Shown: positions 25,039-34,800 of the stretch, one piece after another
How positions within the stretch are numbered: position 1 is the stretch's first letter
Layout of the letters: the number at the start of each line of letters is the position of its first letter
Origin: an uncultured Flavobacteriaceae bacterium
GTDB taxonomy: Bacteria; Bacteroidota; Bacteroidia; Flavobacteriales; Flavobacteriaceae
Length of the DNA stretch: 64,000 bases
Reading direction: 5' to 3'
Assembly (NCBI GenBank): GCA_947493175.1
Contig: CANLQD010000015.1
Span: 1-64,000, forward strand
Program-made: the position numbers and the translations under genes
Notes under the pieces: model-generated
What the model saw: the letters and a program-made list of their open reading frames with translations, nothing else
Databases searched by the model: none
Told to the model about the DNA's origin: nothing

Positions 25039-26097
25039 TCAGCTTTTTTCCTCTTTGTTGAAGTACACCAGATAATAATACATTTGGCGTTCTTCGTCCC
25101 AACCTTTTTCTACAAATTTTTGGGCAGATTCCGGGTTAATGAAATCCATTTTGATCTGTATATGAGTGTCTAAGTTAATGACGTTCTTTATTTTTTTTCG
25201 CACATCGGAAACCGCTTTGTTGGCGATATCGAAGTTCGATACATCCTCAATACTATACTTGGGGCCTTTTTCTACTTTGTAATGTTTGAATTCAGGAATC
25301 AGTTCGGGGTTTTCTATCACCTCGTTCAAAAAACTCGTTTCCTCGAAGGCGTCGTTTTTTGCAAAGTGGTTTACGGCGCGATTCATGAATAGGACTTCTT
25401 GCTGCTTATCCTCGGCGGGCAACACCACATCTTTGGCGAAATTCTGGCAGAACTTCAGATAGTTTTTGGTATAAAAATTTTCATCGGCCAAGGCATCGAC
25501 CTCTAAGAAATGTTCTAACCAATACTTGGCATCGTAACGGTTGCTATCTACCGAAAGTACTTTGTATCCCTCTTCCTTGTCAACGTTGAAGATAAGGCAT
25601 CCCTTGTCAAGCTTATTGACATTGATGCCCTGCTGAACGATGATTTCAAGGTTGCTTCCACTTTCCTCGAATTGTAAAAAGTCGTGCTTTAATTCACTCT
25701 TGAATATTCCGACGGCATCGACCTTCACATTGTCGAGTAGTATATTGCTCAAATAGGTAACATACACCTCCCCGCTCTTAATATGCGGATGGTTCGACTG
25801 CTCGAATAAGTGGGTCGCTATTTTCTTCGAATTTGAATGTAAGCTGGCAGGTTCATTAAAAATATCGGAAACGATTTTGTGAAGGGTATTGAACTCTGGA
25901 TCTACCTCATTGGATAGCTTAAAGTAATTCTCCTCTTTTTCCCGAAAGGGTTTAAAAAAATACTCTTTGAGCAAGCCTGTGGTTTCGTCATTTAGTGAAA
26001 AGGGTTCTTCGGATAGGAAGATGCCTTCATTTTTATTCTTATTGCCTACACGATGTAGGGAGATGCTTTCGATTTGGGTAGCATATAGATTGATCAT
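25039..26097 (-). CDS. 37-kDa nucleoid-associated protein (NdpA/YejK family)
   Basis: 352 aa, matching the nucleoid-associated protein family. The N-terminus is IESISLHRVGNKNKNEG, followed by FSLNDETTGLLKEYFFKPF, LHSNSKKIATHLFEQSNHP, GEVYVTYLSNILLDN, a central AVGIFKSE and a long C-terminal helical part. Family members bind DNA in the nucleoid; the precise function is poorly defined. It is cytoplasmic with no signal peptide. The 69 bp to the next gene on the same strand carry no evident terminator. Confidence 0.85.
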   Translation of the reverse strand: MINLYATQIESISLHRVGNKNKNEGIFLSEEPFSLNDETTGLLKEYFFKPFREKEENYFKLSNEVDPEFNTLHKIVSDIFNEPASLHSNSKKIATHLFEQSNHPHIKSGEVYVTYLSNILLDNVKVDAVGIFKSELKHDFLQFEESGSNLEIIVQQGINVNKLDKGCLIFNVDKEEGYKVLSVDSNRYDAKYWLEHFLEVDALADENFYTKNYLKFCQNFAKDVVLPAEDKQQEVLFMNRAVNHFAKNDAFEETSFLNEVIENPELIPEFKHYKVEKGPKYSIEDVSNFDIANKAVSDVRKKIKNVINLDTHIQIKMDFINPESAQKFVEKGWDEERQMYYYLVYFNKEEKS

Positions 26098-26175
26098 GAA
26101 TAAAGTGAATGGTTAAAAGTTAATGCTTAAGGTAATGGTTGCCGGTAACCGTGGCTGTATACTGTTTACTGATTG

Positions 26176-26670
26176 TCAATTCCAATTTTCATCGAAATCC
26201 AAGTCGTCATAGTTCTCAAAGGTATCATCGAAATCAAAAGAAGGGTCGGCCTTGAACTTCTTTTCTGGTGGAGATTCGGGCAGTTCTCCAAAGCTGAACA
26301 ATAGATTTGGATAAGCCCTGCCATCTTCCTTTTCAACGATATCGGCAAGTTCAACGAAGAAAGTCCACATACTCAAAAAATCATACACATAAATGAGTTT
26401 CGGAGTCTGTTCTGTCATGATATCCTCCAAAAAGGTTTCGTTCATTAAGCGCACCTGATCACCGCTTTCGCTCATATCGAAGAGGGCAATTTCCTCATCC
26501 TGGTTCCATTGGTCATCACAGGTATAAAAGGAAGCCATTTCATTTCCTAGAAAGCCAAAAGCTTGTGTAATGGCGTTATGAAGTTCCTCCAAGGTGGTGT
26601 CGGCAGCAATTTCAATATCCCGAAAGATATCTTCCTCCGCATCCAGAATAATCCTTATTTTATAAATCAT
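26176..26670 (-). CDS. Plasmid pRiA4b ORF-3-like protein
   Basis: 164 aa with the pRiA4b ORF-3 fold: MIYKIRIILDAEEDIFRDIEI, then TTLEELHNAITQAFGF, MASFYTCDDQW and KLIYVYDFLSMWTFFVEL. Members occur both as single chromosomal proteins and as passengers near mobile elements. There is no transposase here. The C-terminus is a strongly acidic tail (FDFDDTFENYDDLDFDEN). Biochemical function is unknown; probably cytoplasmic. Confidence 0.85.
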   Translation of the reverse strand: MIYKIRIILDAEEDIFRDIEIAADTTLEELHNAITQAFGFLGNEMASFYTCDDQWNQDEEIALFDMSESGDQVRLMNETFLEDIMTEQTPKLIYVYDFLSMWTFFVELADIVEKEDGRAYPNLLFSFGELPESPPEKKFKADPSFDFDDTFENYDDLDFDENWN

Positions 26671-26691
26671 TGCCTCAAATTAAGGTGAAGG

Positions 26692-26699
26692 CAAAGTTA
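26692..26699 (-). promoter_or_regulatory. Candidate -7 element
   Basis: TAACTTTG on the minus strand lies 22 bp before the pRiA4b ORF-3-like gene. No -33 element is seen; repeat fragment C abuts it. Confidence 0.35.
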
Positions 26700-26705
26700 C
26701 AAAGT

Positions 26706-26730
26706 TTTACTAGATAATCGAGGTTTAAAC
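26706..26730. repeat. Dispersed repeat, fragment C
   Basis: TTTTACTAGATAATCGAGG followed by TTTAAA resembles the left end of copy A (TTTTTACTCGATAATCGAG, then ATTTAAA). Only about 25 bp match, so this may be a remnant or a shared short motif. Confidence 0.35.
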
Positions 26731-26806
26731 TTGACTGCAGTTAGGCACGTTGGTGTATGGTTTAGGGTTCTATCAAGTAGCCTTTGTCAGAGAAAGGGGC
26801 GGTGGG

Positions 26807-27847
26807 CTAACCCTTTGCTGGTTTAGGGCCTTTCGAGGCGTTCATTACTTCCAAAACCAAGTAGAACTGTGTGCCAAAAAGCAAGGCCGCTAGCATCAAA
26901 TGTATAGGCTGTGTCGAAAAGGGAAAGCCCAAATAGTACATCGCCATGCCGCTCATAACCTCTAAGGCGATAATGGCCAAGACCCAGTTGATTTTGGGAA
27001 GCCCAAGGCGGTCTTTATGGATTCGGAAGCCCAAATACCCATTTAGGAGCACCACCAGAATTGAAAATGAGCGATGTATGTAAAACGACATCGGCGGATT
27101 TTGTAACCAAAGATTTTTTGCCGTTTCGCCTACGAGGTCTATTTGATGGTCTACGAACTGCCTTACTTGGGTCCCTAAGACAATTTGTATGAGGGTAAGA
27201 CCTGCGGCTATTAGCACAAGTGTCAAAAGCGATCGGTTGAACCGAATGTCTTTACGGTTCTCCCTCGTGATATAAATGAGATATAAAAGCATTGCTACGA
27301 TGACCAGGGCCATTACCATATGGATGGTAATTTTTACGGGCTCTAATACCGAGTAGACTACGGTTGCTCCCAGCCATGCCTGAAAGCCCATAGCAAATAC
27401 GGTCAATAGGCTCAGGATGGTTACACTTTTTCTTTTTTTCCAATGACCGAACGAAGCGATGGCGAGCACCAAGGTGGCCAAACCTGCCAAAGCTCCGAGA
27501 AGTCTATTGATGAATTCGATCCAAGTGTGCCAAGGGTTAAAGATGGCGTATTCGTGTTTGGTGTATGGCTCCCATCGGTTTGATGAGAAATCGGTATTGG
27601 TGCTAAAATCCATTTTTGCAACACGAAGCGATTCGTCTACAATAATAACTTGTCCCTTTTTATACGCTTTGTTCGGTTGCCATTGCAGTTCGGAAGCTTC
27701 CGTTGGGGGTATGTAGTAGCCAAAGCATTTTGGCCAGTCTGGGCATCCCATACCACTACCGGTCATACGAACGACGGCTCCTGCGGCAATGACCAAATAA
27801 ACCAAAACCAGGGAGATTTTTGCAATTTTTCGAAAACGGTGCCGCAT
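26807..27847 (-). CDS. ctaA: Heme A synthase (COX15/CtaA family)
   Basis: 346-aa inner membrane enzyme that oxidises the C8 methyl of heme O to a formyl group, giving heme A for cytochrome oxidase. It has eight predicted transmembrane helices. Visible features are the N-terminal AAGAVVRMTGSGMGCPDWPKCFG with the extracytoplasmic Cys pair, EFINRLLG (conserved Glu and Arg), and heme-ligand His residues in KITIHMVMA, FYIHRSFS and QPIHLMLA. The long loop between helices 1 and 2 (about 46-95) is a feature of the COX15-like type. A -7 element lies just upstream at 27863. Confidence 0.92.
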   Translation of the reverse strand: MRHRFRKIAKISLVLVYLVIAAGAVVRMTGSGMGCPDWPKCFGYYIPPTEASELQWQPNKAYKKGQVIIVDESLRVAKMDFSTNTDFSSNRWEPYTKHEYAIFNPWHTWIEFINRLLGALAGLATLVLAIASFGHWKKRKSVTILSLLTVFAMGFQAWLGATVVYSVLEPVKITIHMVMALVIVAMLLYLIYITRENRKDIRFNRSLLTLVLIAAGLTLIQIVLGTQVRQFVDHQIDLVGETAKNLWLQNPPMSFYIHRSFSILVVLLNGYLGFRIHKDRLGLPKINWVLAIIALEVMSGMAMYYLGFPFSTQPIHLMLAALLFGTQFYLVLEVMNASKGPKPAKG

Positions 27848-27862
27848 GAGTGGATTTTTTTA

Positions 27863-27870
27863 CAAAATTA
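27863..27870 (-). promoter_or_regulatory. Candidate -7 element for ctaA
   Basis: TAATTTTG on the minus strand, 16 bp before the ctaA start codon; a short leader would follow. No -33 element seen. Confidence 0.35.
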
Positions 27871-27922
27871 CCACACTTACACGAAAAGATGGTGTTTTTC
27901 TGGAGGCTACGATTCAATATCT

Positions 27923-28858
27923 TTAAAAGAACCGAGGTGTAATTACTTTTTTATATCGGGTTAGAAACTCATAACGCAACATGATCTCAAACGAACCATC
28001 GTTAAAAGAGGAGTTGCCCAGCTCTGTAATCTCACGGTCGTATGCTAGCCCTATCATAAATTGGTCCGAGAGTTGAAATGCAAAAAGCCCACTTAATGCC
28101 GCATCCCATCTATAGGCGGCTCCTAAGGTAAACTTGTTGTTTAGCATAAAGTTGGCGGAAACGTCTATTTGTAGCGGAGCACCACTTACAGCTTTCACCA
28201 AAGCAGCAGGTTTAAACTTTAAATTAGGGCTCGGCTCAAAGACATATCCAGTAATGAAATAAAAGTTCAGACGTTCTTCGGCCAAAAAAGAACTACTACT
28301 ATCACCGTCATCAAAATGTTCGGTTTTCAAAAAATTAGGAACCGAGAGCCCTGCATAAAAGGTGTTGGTGTGATAGTAGATACCTGCCCCAAAATTAGGA
28401 GAGAACTTGTTATCTATGTTACTTTCTCCGAGTCCGACGGCTTCATTATTGTAATTGGCCAACTGGTTGAAATCAATATTGAGCAGGTGCCCGCCTGCTT
28501 TGATACCAAAGGATAGTTTGCCGGTTTCCGAAGTAGGGACGGTGTACGAAAAAACACCGTCAAAATAAGTGTCTTGGTTGGTGCCATTCCCAATTTCATC
28601 ATTTACAACGGATAGTCCAATACCGATTCGCTCCGAGATCGGGGTATGGAAATTCAAGGTTTGGGTTCTGGGAGCCCCATCTAAGCCCACCCATTGCGAA
28701 CGGTGTAGTCCGTTTATGCTTAATACCCCCCTGGAACCGGCGTAGGCCGGGTTCACCGCAATGGTATTGTACATATATTGGGTGTATTGGGCATCTTGTT
28801 GCGCAGATAGGCCAATAGCTGTAAGGGATATGAAGAGTAAAACAATCTGTTTTTTCAT
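27923..28858 (-). CDS. PorP/SprF family T9SS outer membrane protein
   Basis: 311 aa with a signal peptide (MKKQIVLLFISLTAIGLSAQ), the signature QDAQYTQYMYN, then NPAYAGSRG and LHRSQWVGLDGAP, and a predicted barrel ending PRFF. It lies 28 bp downstream of the 2253-aa adhesin on the same strand, so it is the likely secretion/anchoring partner of that protein. It is clearly paralogous to 3361-4314. In flavobacteria such proteins support surface display by the type IX system; the secretion machinery itself is not in this window. Confidence 0.93.
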   Translation of the reverse strand: MKKQIVLLFISLTAIGLSAQQDAQYTQYMYNTIAVNPAYAGSRGVLSINGLHRSQWVGLDGAPRTQTLNFHTPISERIGIGLSVVNDEIGNGTNQDTYFDGVFSYTVPTSETGKLSFGIKAGGHLLNIDFNQLANYNNEAVGLGESNIDNKFSPNFGAGIYYHTNTFYAGLSVPNFLKTEHFDDGDSSSSFLAEERLNFYFITGYVFEPSPNLKFKPAALVKAVSGAPLQIDVSANFMLNNKFTLGAAYRWDAALSGLFAFQLSDQFMIGLAYDREITELGNSSFNDGSFEIMLRYEFLTRYKKVITPRFF

Positions 28859-28886
28859 TTTGTCTATTTTTTTGCGCTGATTTCGC

Positions 28887-31800
28887 TTATCTATTTACAT
28901 ATAAATAACCTGATTTGGTCTTGGCCTCGCCCTGATTGACGTAATCGATGACATAGAAGTAGACACCGACCGGTAACTCTTCATTCTTTTGAATCGTAGC
29001 CCTACCGTTGGAAATGCCTCTGAAAGCGTTTTCATTGTTATCATATCCATTGGTTTCAAAGACCAACACACCCCATCTATTGTAGATTTTTACGGTATTG
29101 TTCGGGAAAAGTTCAACGAAATTGATTTGAAAGATACCATTGTTAATGGTCGGGCTCACCAAATCGCTTTCAATTTCGATGTCACAAGGTAAATTATTCG
29201 GTGGTGTGCCCCCTCGGGAATCGCAACCATTTAGGGGATCGGTGCCGTCCAAGGTTTCTTGGCCATCCAAAATACCATCACCATCTGTGTCGGGTATTTC
29301 CGGATCTGTGCCCAAGGTCGCTTCTTCCTCATTCGTGAGACCATCCGCATCACAATCACTTGTGGGTAGTGCAGTACCGTTCAAAGAATCGCAATCATCC
29401 AGCGGGTTGGTACCATCTGTGACCTCCTGACCATCTAGGATGCCATCCCCATCAGAATCCTCGTTTTCCGGATCTGTTCCGATAGCTGCCTCTTCAGCAT
29501 TCGTTAACCCATCGGAATCGCAATCACTTGTTGGTAACGGAGTACCACCGATGGAGTCACAGTCATCGTCAGGGTCCGTACCGTCCAATACTTCCTGATC
29601 GTCCAAAATACCATCACCATCGGTATCGCATACAGTATCTGCGGGAGGTGTACCCCCTACCGACTGACAGCCGTTCAATGGGTCTGTACCGTCGATAAGC
29701 TCTTGTCCGTTACTGATACCGTCGCCATCACAATCTGTAGTATTCCAAGTGGCAGAAGGAGTCACATCGGCATTCGCCGGTATAAGCGCACATGGATCTA
29801 ATGGGTCGGTGCCGTCGGTAGCCTCTTGGCCATCAGTGACCCCATCACCATCACTATCTTCATTCAAGGGGTCGGTACCGTTGGTAACTTCGTCCCCGTT
29901 GCTGATACCATCCCCGTCACAGTCTGTGGTGTTCCAAGCTGCCGAGGGAGCCACACTGGCATTCGCCAGTATAAAGGAACATGGGTCGAGCGGATCGGTA
30001 CCATCGGCAGCCTCTTGGCTATCGGTGACCCCATCGCCATCGCTATCTCCACTAAGGGGGTCGGTACCGTTGGCGACTTCGTCCCCGTTGCTGATACCAT
30101 CTCCATCACAGTCGGCGGTATTCCATGCTGCCGAGGGAGCTACACTGGCATTCGCGAGTACAAGGGAACAGGGATCTAGCGGGTCGGTGCCGTCCGTAGC
30201 TTCTTGAGAGTCGGTGACGCCATCACCGTCACTATCTTCATTAAGGGGATCTGTACCATTGGTCACTTCATCCCCATTATTGATGCCATCTCCATCGCAG
30301 TCGGCGGTATTCCAAGCTGTCGAAGGGGTTACACTGGCATTTGCCAGTATAAATGAACAGGGATCTAGCGGATCTGTACCGTCAGTAGCTTCTTGGCCAT
30401 CGGTGACCCCATCACCATCACTATCTTCATTTAAGGGATCGGTACCGTTACTGATTTCATCTTCGTTGGTAGACCCATCACCATCGCAGTCAGCGGAGTT
30501 CCAGGCCGATGAGGGCACTACCGTAGCACTTGTCAATAGGAAGGAACACGGGTCCGTAGGATCGGTACCATCGGTCGCTTCGTTTAAATCGGTAACTCCG
30601 TCACCATCCGTATCCTCATTGAGGGGGTCGGTACCGTTGGTGACCTCCTGATCGTTCGGTATGCCGTCAAAGTCACAGTCATTGGCATTCCAGGCTGCAT
30701 CTGGTGCGACCGAGGCGTTGCCTAGTAAGAAGTCACAGGGGTCAAGGGGGTTGGTACCATCAGTCGCTTCCTGGCCGTCGGTAACCCCGTCGCCATCACT
30801 ATCTTCATCTAACGGGTCGGTTCCGTTGTTAAGCTCGTCCCCATTGGTAGCACTGTCTCCATCGCAATCACCCGCTTCCCAGGCCGCATCCGGTGCTACG
30901 GTTGCACTGGTTACAACAAAGGAACAGTTGTTCAGAGGATCGGTAGTGTCGGTAATTTCATCGCCATCGATGACTCCGTCACCGTCTGTATCCGGTGCCG
31001 TAGGATTCGTGCCAAATGTATTTACTTCATCACCATCATTGATGCCGTCCCCATCAGAGTCCGCCACATTGGGGTCCGTTCCTTCCAAGACTTCCTCTGC
31101 ATCGGTTAGTCCATCCCCATCACAGTCATTGGCACTTTGGGCCTGCCAATTCGGGTCTGACATGGGCATACAGGGGTCTGAAGGATTCGGGTCATCTACA
31201 TCACAGATATTATCGCCATCCAAATCCGTGCAACTAGGAATGGTAATGAAAATGGTAGCGGTAGCACATATGGTTCCGTTGCATACTTCATAGTTTATGG
31301 TCACCGTGCTATTGTCTTCACTGGCAATGGCCGTATATGTAATTTCGCCAGTAGCTTGGTTGATGACCAACGTTCCCGTGGCGGTCCCTGTTCCTAGGTC
31401 GGTAAAGGGGCTTCCAATCAGAAAGTCATCATTGGCGATAATATTCAAGGTTTTGTCGATTCCTACGTCGGCAGTGGTATTATCATTTTGGGCGGTAGCT
31501 ACGGTCGGGTTTGGATCGGTACCGTTCGGGTTGCCATCACCATCACAATCGCTGGTATCCAAAGGCGTTCCCCCTACGGAGCTACAATCATCCAGGGGGT
31601 CGGTTCCATCGATGTTTACTTCTTGCCCATCGCTGATGCCGTCCCCATCGGTATCTGCCACATTCGGGTCGGTTCCTGCCGTGGCTTCGTCCGCATTGGA
31701 CAGACCATCGTTATCACAATCGCTTGTCCCTAGTGGAGTGCCTGCGTTGGAGCTACAATCGTCAAGTGGATTAGTGCCATCTACATTTACTTCCTGCCCA

Positions 31801-34800
31801 TCATTGATACCATCACCATCGGTATCGGCTACATTTGGATCGGTACCTATCAATACTTCTTCGTCGGTGGTGAGACCATCTCCATCGCAGTCACTGGAAC
31901 CTAGAGGGGTGCCACCATTTGAACTACAATCATCGAGCGGATCGGTACCATCCGTATTTACTTCTTGGCCGTCACTGATGCCATCGCCATCAGAGTCCGC
32001 TACGTTGGGATCGGTTCCAGCAGTGGCCTCATCGTCGTTGCTAAGGCCATCACCATCACAATCACTAGTTCCCAAAGGGGTTCCTCCGACCGATTCACAA
32101 TCGTCCAAAGGGTTGGTACCATCCGTCTTCACTTCCTGTCCGTCGTTGATGCCATCACCATCCGAATCGGCATTGTTAGGGTCCGTCCCTAAGGTAGTTT
32201 CTTCATCATTGGTGAGTCCGTCCGAGTCACAGTCGCTCGTTCCCAAGGGAGTGCCACCCACTGAATCACAGTCATCCAATGGGTTGGTCCCATCGATATT
32301 GACTTCCTGCCCATCATCAATTCCATCACCATCGGAATCCGCTACGTCCGGGTCTGTCCCCGCTATAGTTTCCTCATCGTTTGTGAGTCCGTCCCCATCA
32401 CAATCGTTAGTACCTTGCGGCTGCCAATCCGGATCGGACATGGGCATACAGGGATCGTTCGGATTGGGGTCATCCACATCACATATATTATCCCCATCTG
32501 TATCGCTGCAACTGGGAATCGTAATGAAAATAGTGGCTGTATCGCATACTGTTCCGTTACAAACTTCGTAGATTACGGTAACGGTACTATTATCTTCACT
32601 GGCAATGGCCGTGTATGTAATTTCTCCAGTAGCTTCATCGATACTTAGGGTTCCCGTAGAGGTACCCGTGCCTAAATCGCTTATGGTGCTACCTACTAAA
32701 AAATCATCATTGGTAAGAATGTTAAGGGTTTTAGGTACACCTACATCCGCGGTCGTATTGTCATCCTCTGCGATCGGTGCAAGTCGGTTGGGGTCCGTAT
32801 TGTCGGGATTTCCGTCATTGTCGCTATCCGTATCGAAGGCGTCACCATCGCCATCGCCATCGGTATCTACACAAATGTAGACATTTGTAGTGACCGTCAG
32901 GCCTGAGATTCCGCCAGGACCATTGTCGTTGGCGTTTCCTACTTTAATGTTGGTGCCTGCCAGGCAGTCAATTGAAAAATCCGATAATACCCAGCCAGCT
33001 ACAGAGGCATCCATATAGGGGAGGGCATCGACCCGATTTCCTGAGGTAGTGGTTACGAGCAGTCTGATACCACCGTTGCTGTTTATTTCGAGTTCTGGAC
33101 TTCCTTCCCCGTTCCATGGGGTCCACCCCGGACCACCGGTAGTATCGAATAAGCCGCCGCTCTGGAATACCGCTTGTCCCGACCAATGACTTTGATCGAA
33201 ATAAAAGACTAAGACGTTGTCTACACTGAATTGCAACCCGTCATCAAAACTGGTCGCTACAATTGCAAGGTCGCATCCGCCATAGACATCGCCGGAAGCT
33301 AAGGTAGTGTTGATATTAAAATCAGTAATGATTTCCACTTCATTGCCAGAACCGGTCAACCCGTTGTCGGTAATGGATATGGGATATCCTCCTGTGCTTG
33401 TGGCTGAAATATCTCCAGAAAGGGTAAGGGTACTGGTATTTGCGGCGCACTCTACCGAATTGCTAAAACCATCGTTGTCACAATCAGTCGTTCCCAGTGG
33501 ATTCCCTCCAATGGAATCGCAATCGTCTAGTGGGTCGGTATTATCATTTAGAATCTCTTGGCCATCGTTGATGCCATCGCCATCGGAATCCGGATTATTG
33601 GGATCCGTACCAAAGGCTGCTTCTTCATCGTCATCGATGCCATCCCCGTCCGAATCGGGTTTGGCCAAGATGGTAATGGTTTCGCTTGGGTCGTCCGTGA
33701 CCGCATTTGCATCGGTTTGGTCTTGTGTATTGGTGACGGTGTTGGTTACTTGGGTATCAGTCAATACTTCGTCGGCGGTCGCGACGACCGTGAGGCTAAA
33801 TACTTCTCCACTGTTGATGGTTCCAATAGTCCATTCAGGGCTATTCCATGCACCTACACTGGGGGTGGCGCTTACCAGCGTTAAGCCCTGAGGTAGGGTC
33901 TCGTTGATAACTAGATTCGTAGCGGGATCCACCGCCAAGTTACTTACTTGAACAGTAAAAGTAACCGTACCGTCTTCGGTTACCGTATTACTATCAACGG
34001 TTTTGCTCAAAACAATTTCGGGGTCACAATTGTAGGCCGATATGATCGCCGAATTATAGGTACAGGAGCCCCTGGATACCTCCACAAAGAAATCCCCTGG
34101 TTCGGTCGGTGTAAAACGGTTCGTAGTCTCACCTGGTATAAGTACGTTATTCTGGTACCATTGATAGGTGTCGAAGTCTCCAGAAATCTCGATTACGTCG
34201 GCACCAGGTAGGCATCCGCCGCCAGTTATATCAAGTTCTACTACCGGAACGGAATCAAAGCCTGAAAAATAACCCGCAATTCCGGCATTGTTGTTAACGC
34301 CTAAAAACCCTACTGCTATTGGCCCGGTAGATTGTACAGATACGTTTCCGGTAAGACTGGGTACATAAAATGTTTTCCATTCTGAGGTGCCAGGTACTGG
34401 TTGGGAACTCAAAGAAGATCCATTTACGGTACCGTTGGCATCGGTAACGGTGATATTCCCATCAGGGGTAGTAGCCGAAGCAGTTATAATGATGCCACCA
34501 TTAAAATTAAGGCCATCGACATCCCGAATATCGGAAATATTGCTGAGGTCGTCCGGTAGTAAACAATTAACGGGAGCAATAAAGTTGAGCCCTATGGTCT
34601 GTATTTGCGATGAACCTGCCAAACACTGATAGGCATAGGTTTCTTTGGAGGTGGTTACGAACATATTGCCACCTGCACTGAAACTTGAATAATTGATTCC
34701 TGGAATAATGTAGTAGTCCCCATCATTAATGGTCGCGATAGGGGTAGCAGACCCATTTACAAAAATCTCCGTGCCGTTTTGTGTCCCGATAATGATAGGG

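Noticed and set aside
26176..26670. Mobile-element cargo based on pRiA4b ORF-3 similarity
   Set aside because: No transposase or terminal repeats around it; the family is common as a single chromosomal gene.
29667..32410. Regular repeats resembling an array
   Set aside because: Not a CRISPR: units of 171 and 189 bp are translated in frame as TSP3-type repeats and there are no short direct repeats with unique spacers.
31297..32571. 424-codon plus-strand frame, and similar ones at 29749-30207, 30214-30651, 30661-31293 and 33307-33891
   Set aside because: Antisense of the giant adhesin. Asp/Gly-rich repeat codons read backwards as Ser/Pro-rich sequence without stops; there is no independent protein signal.
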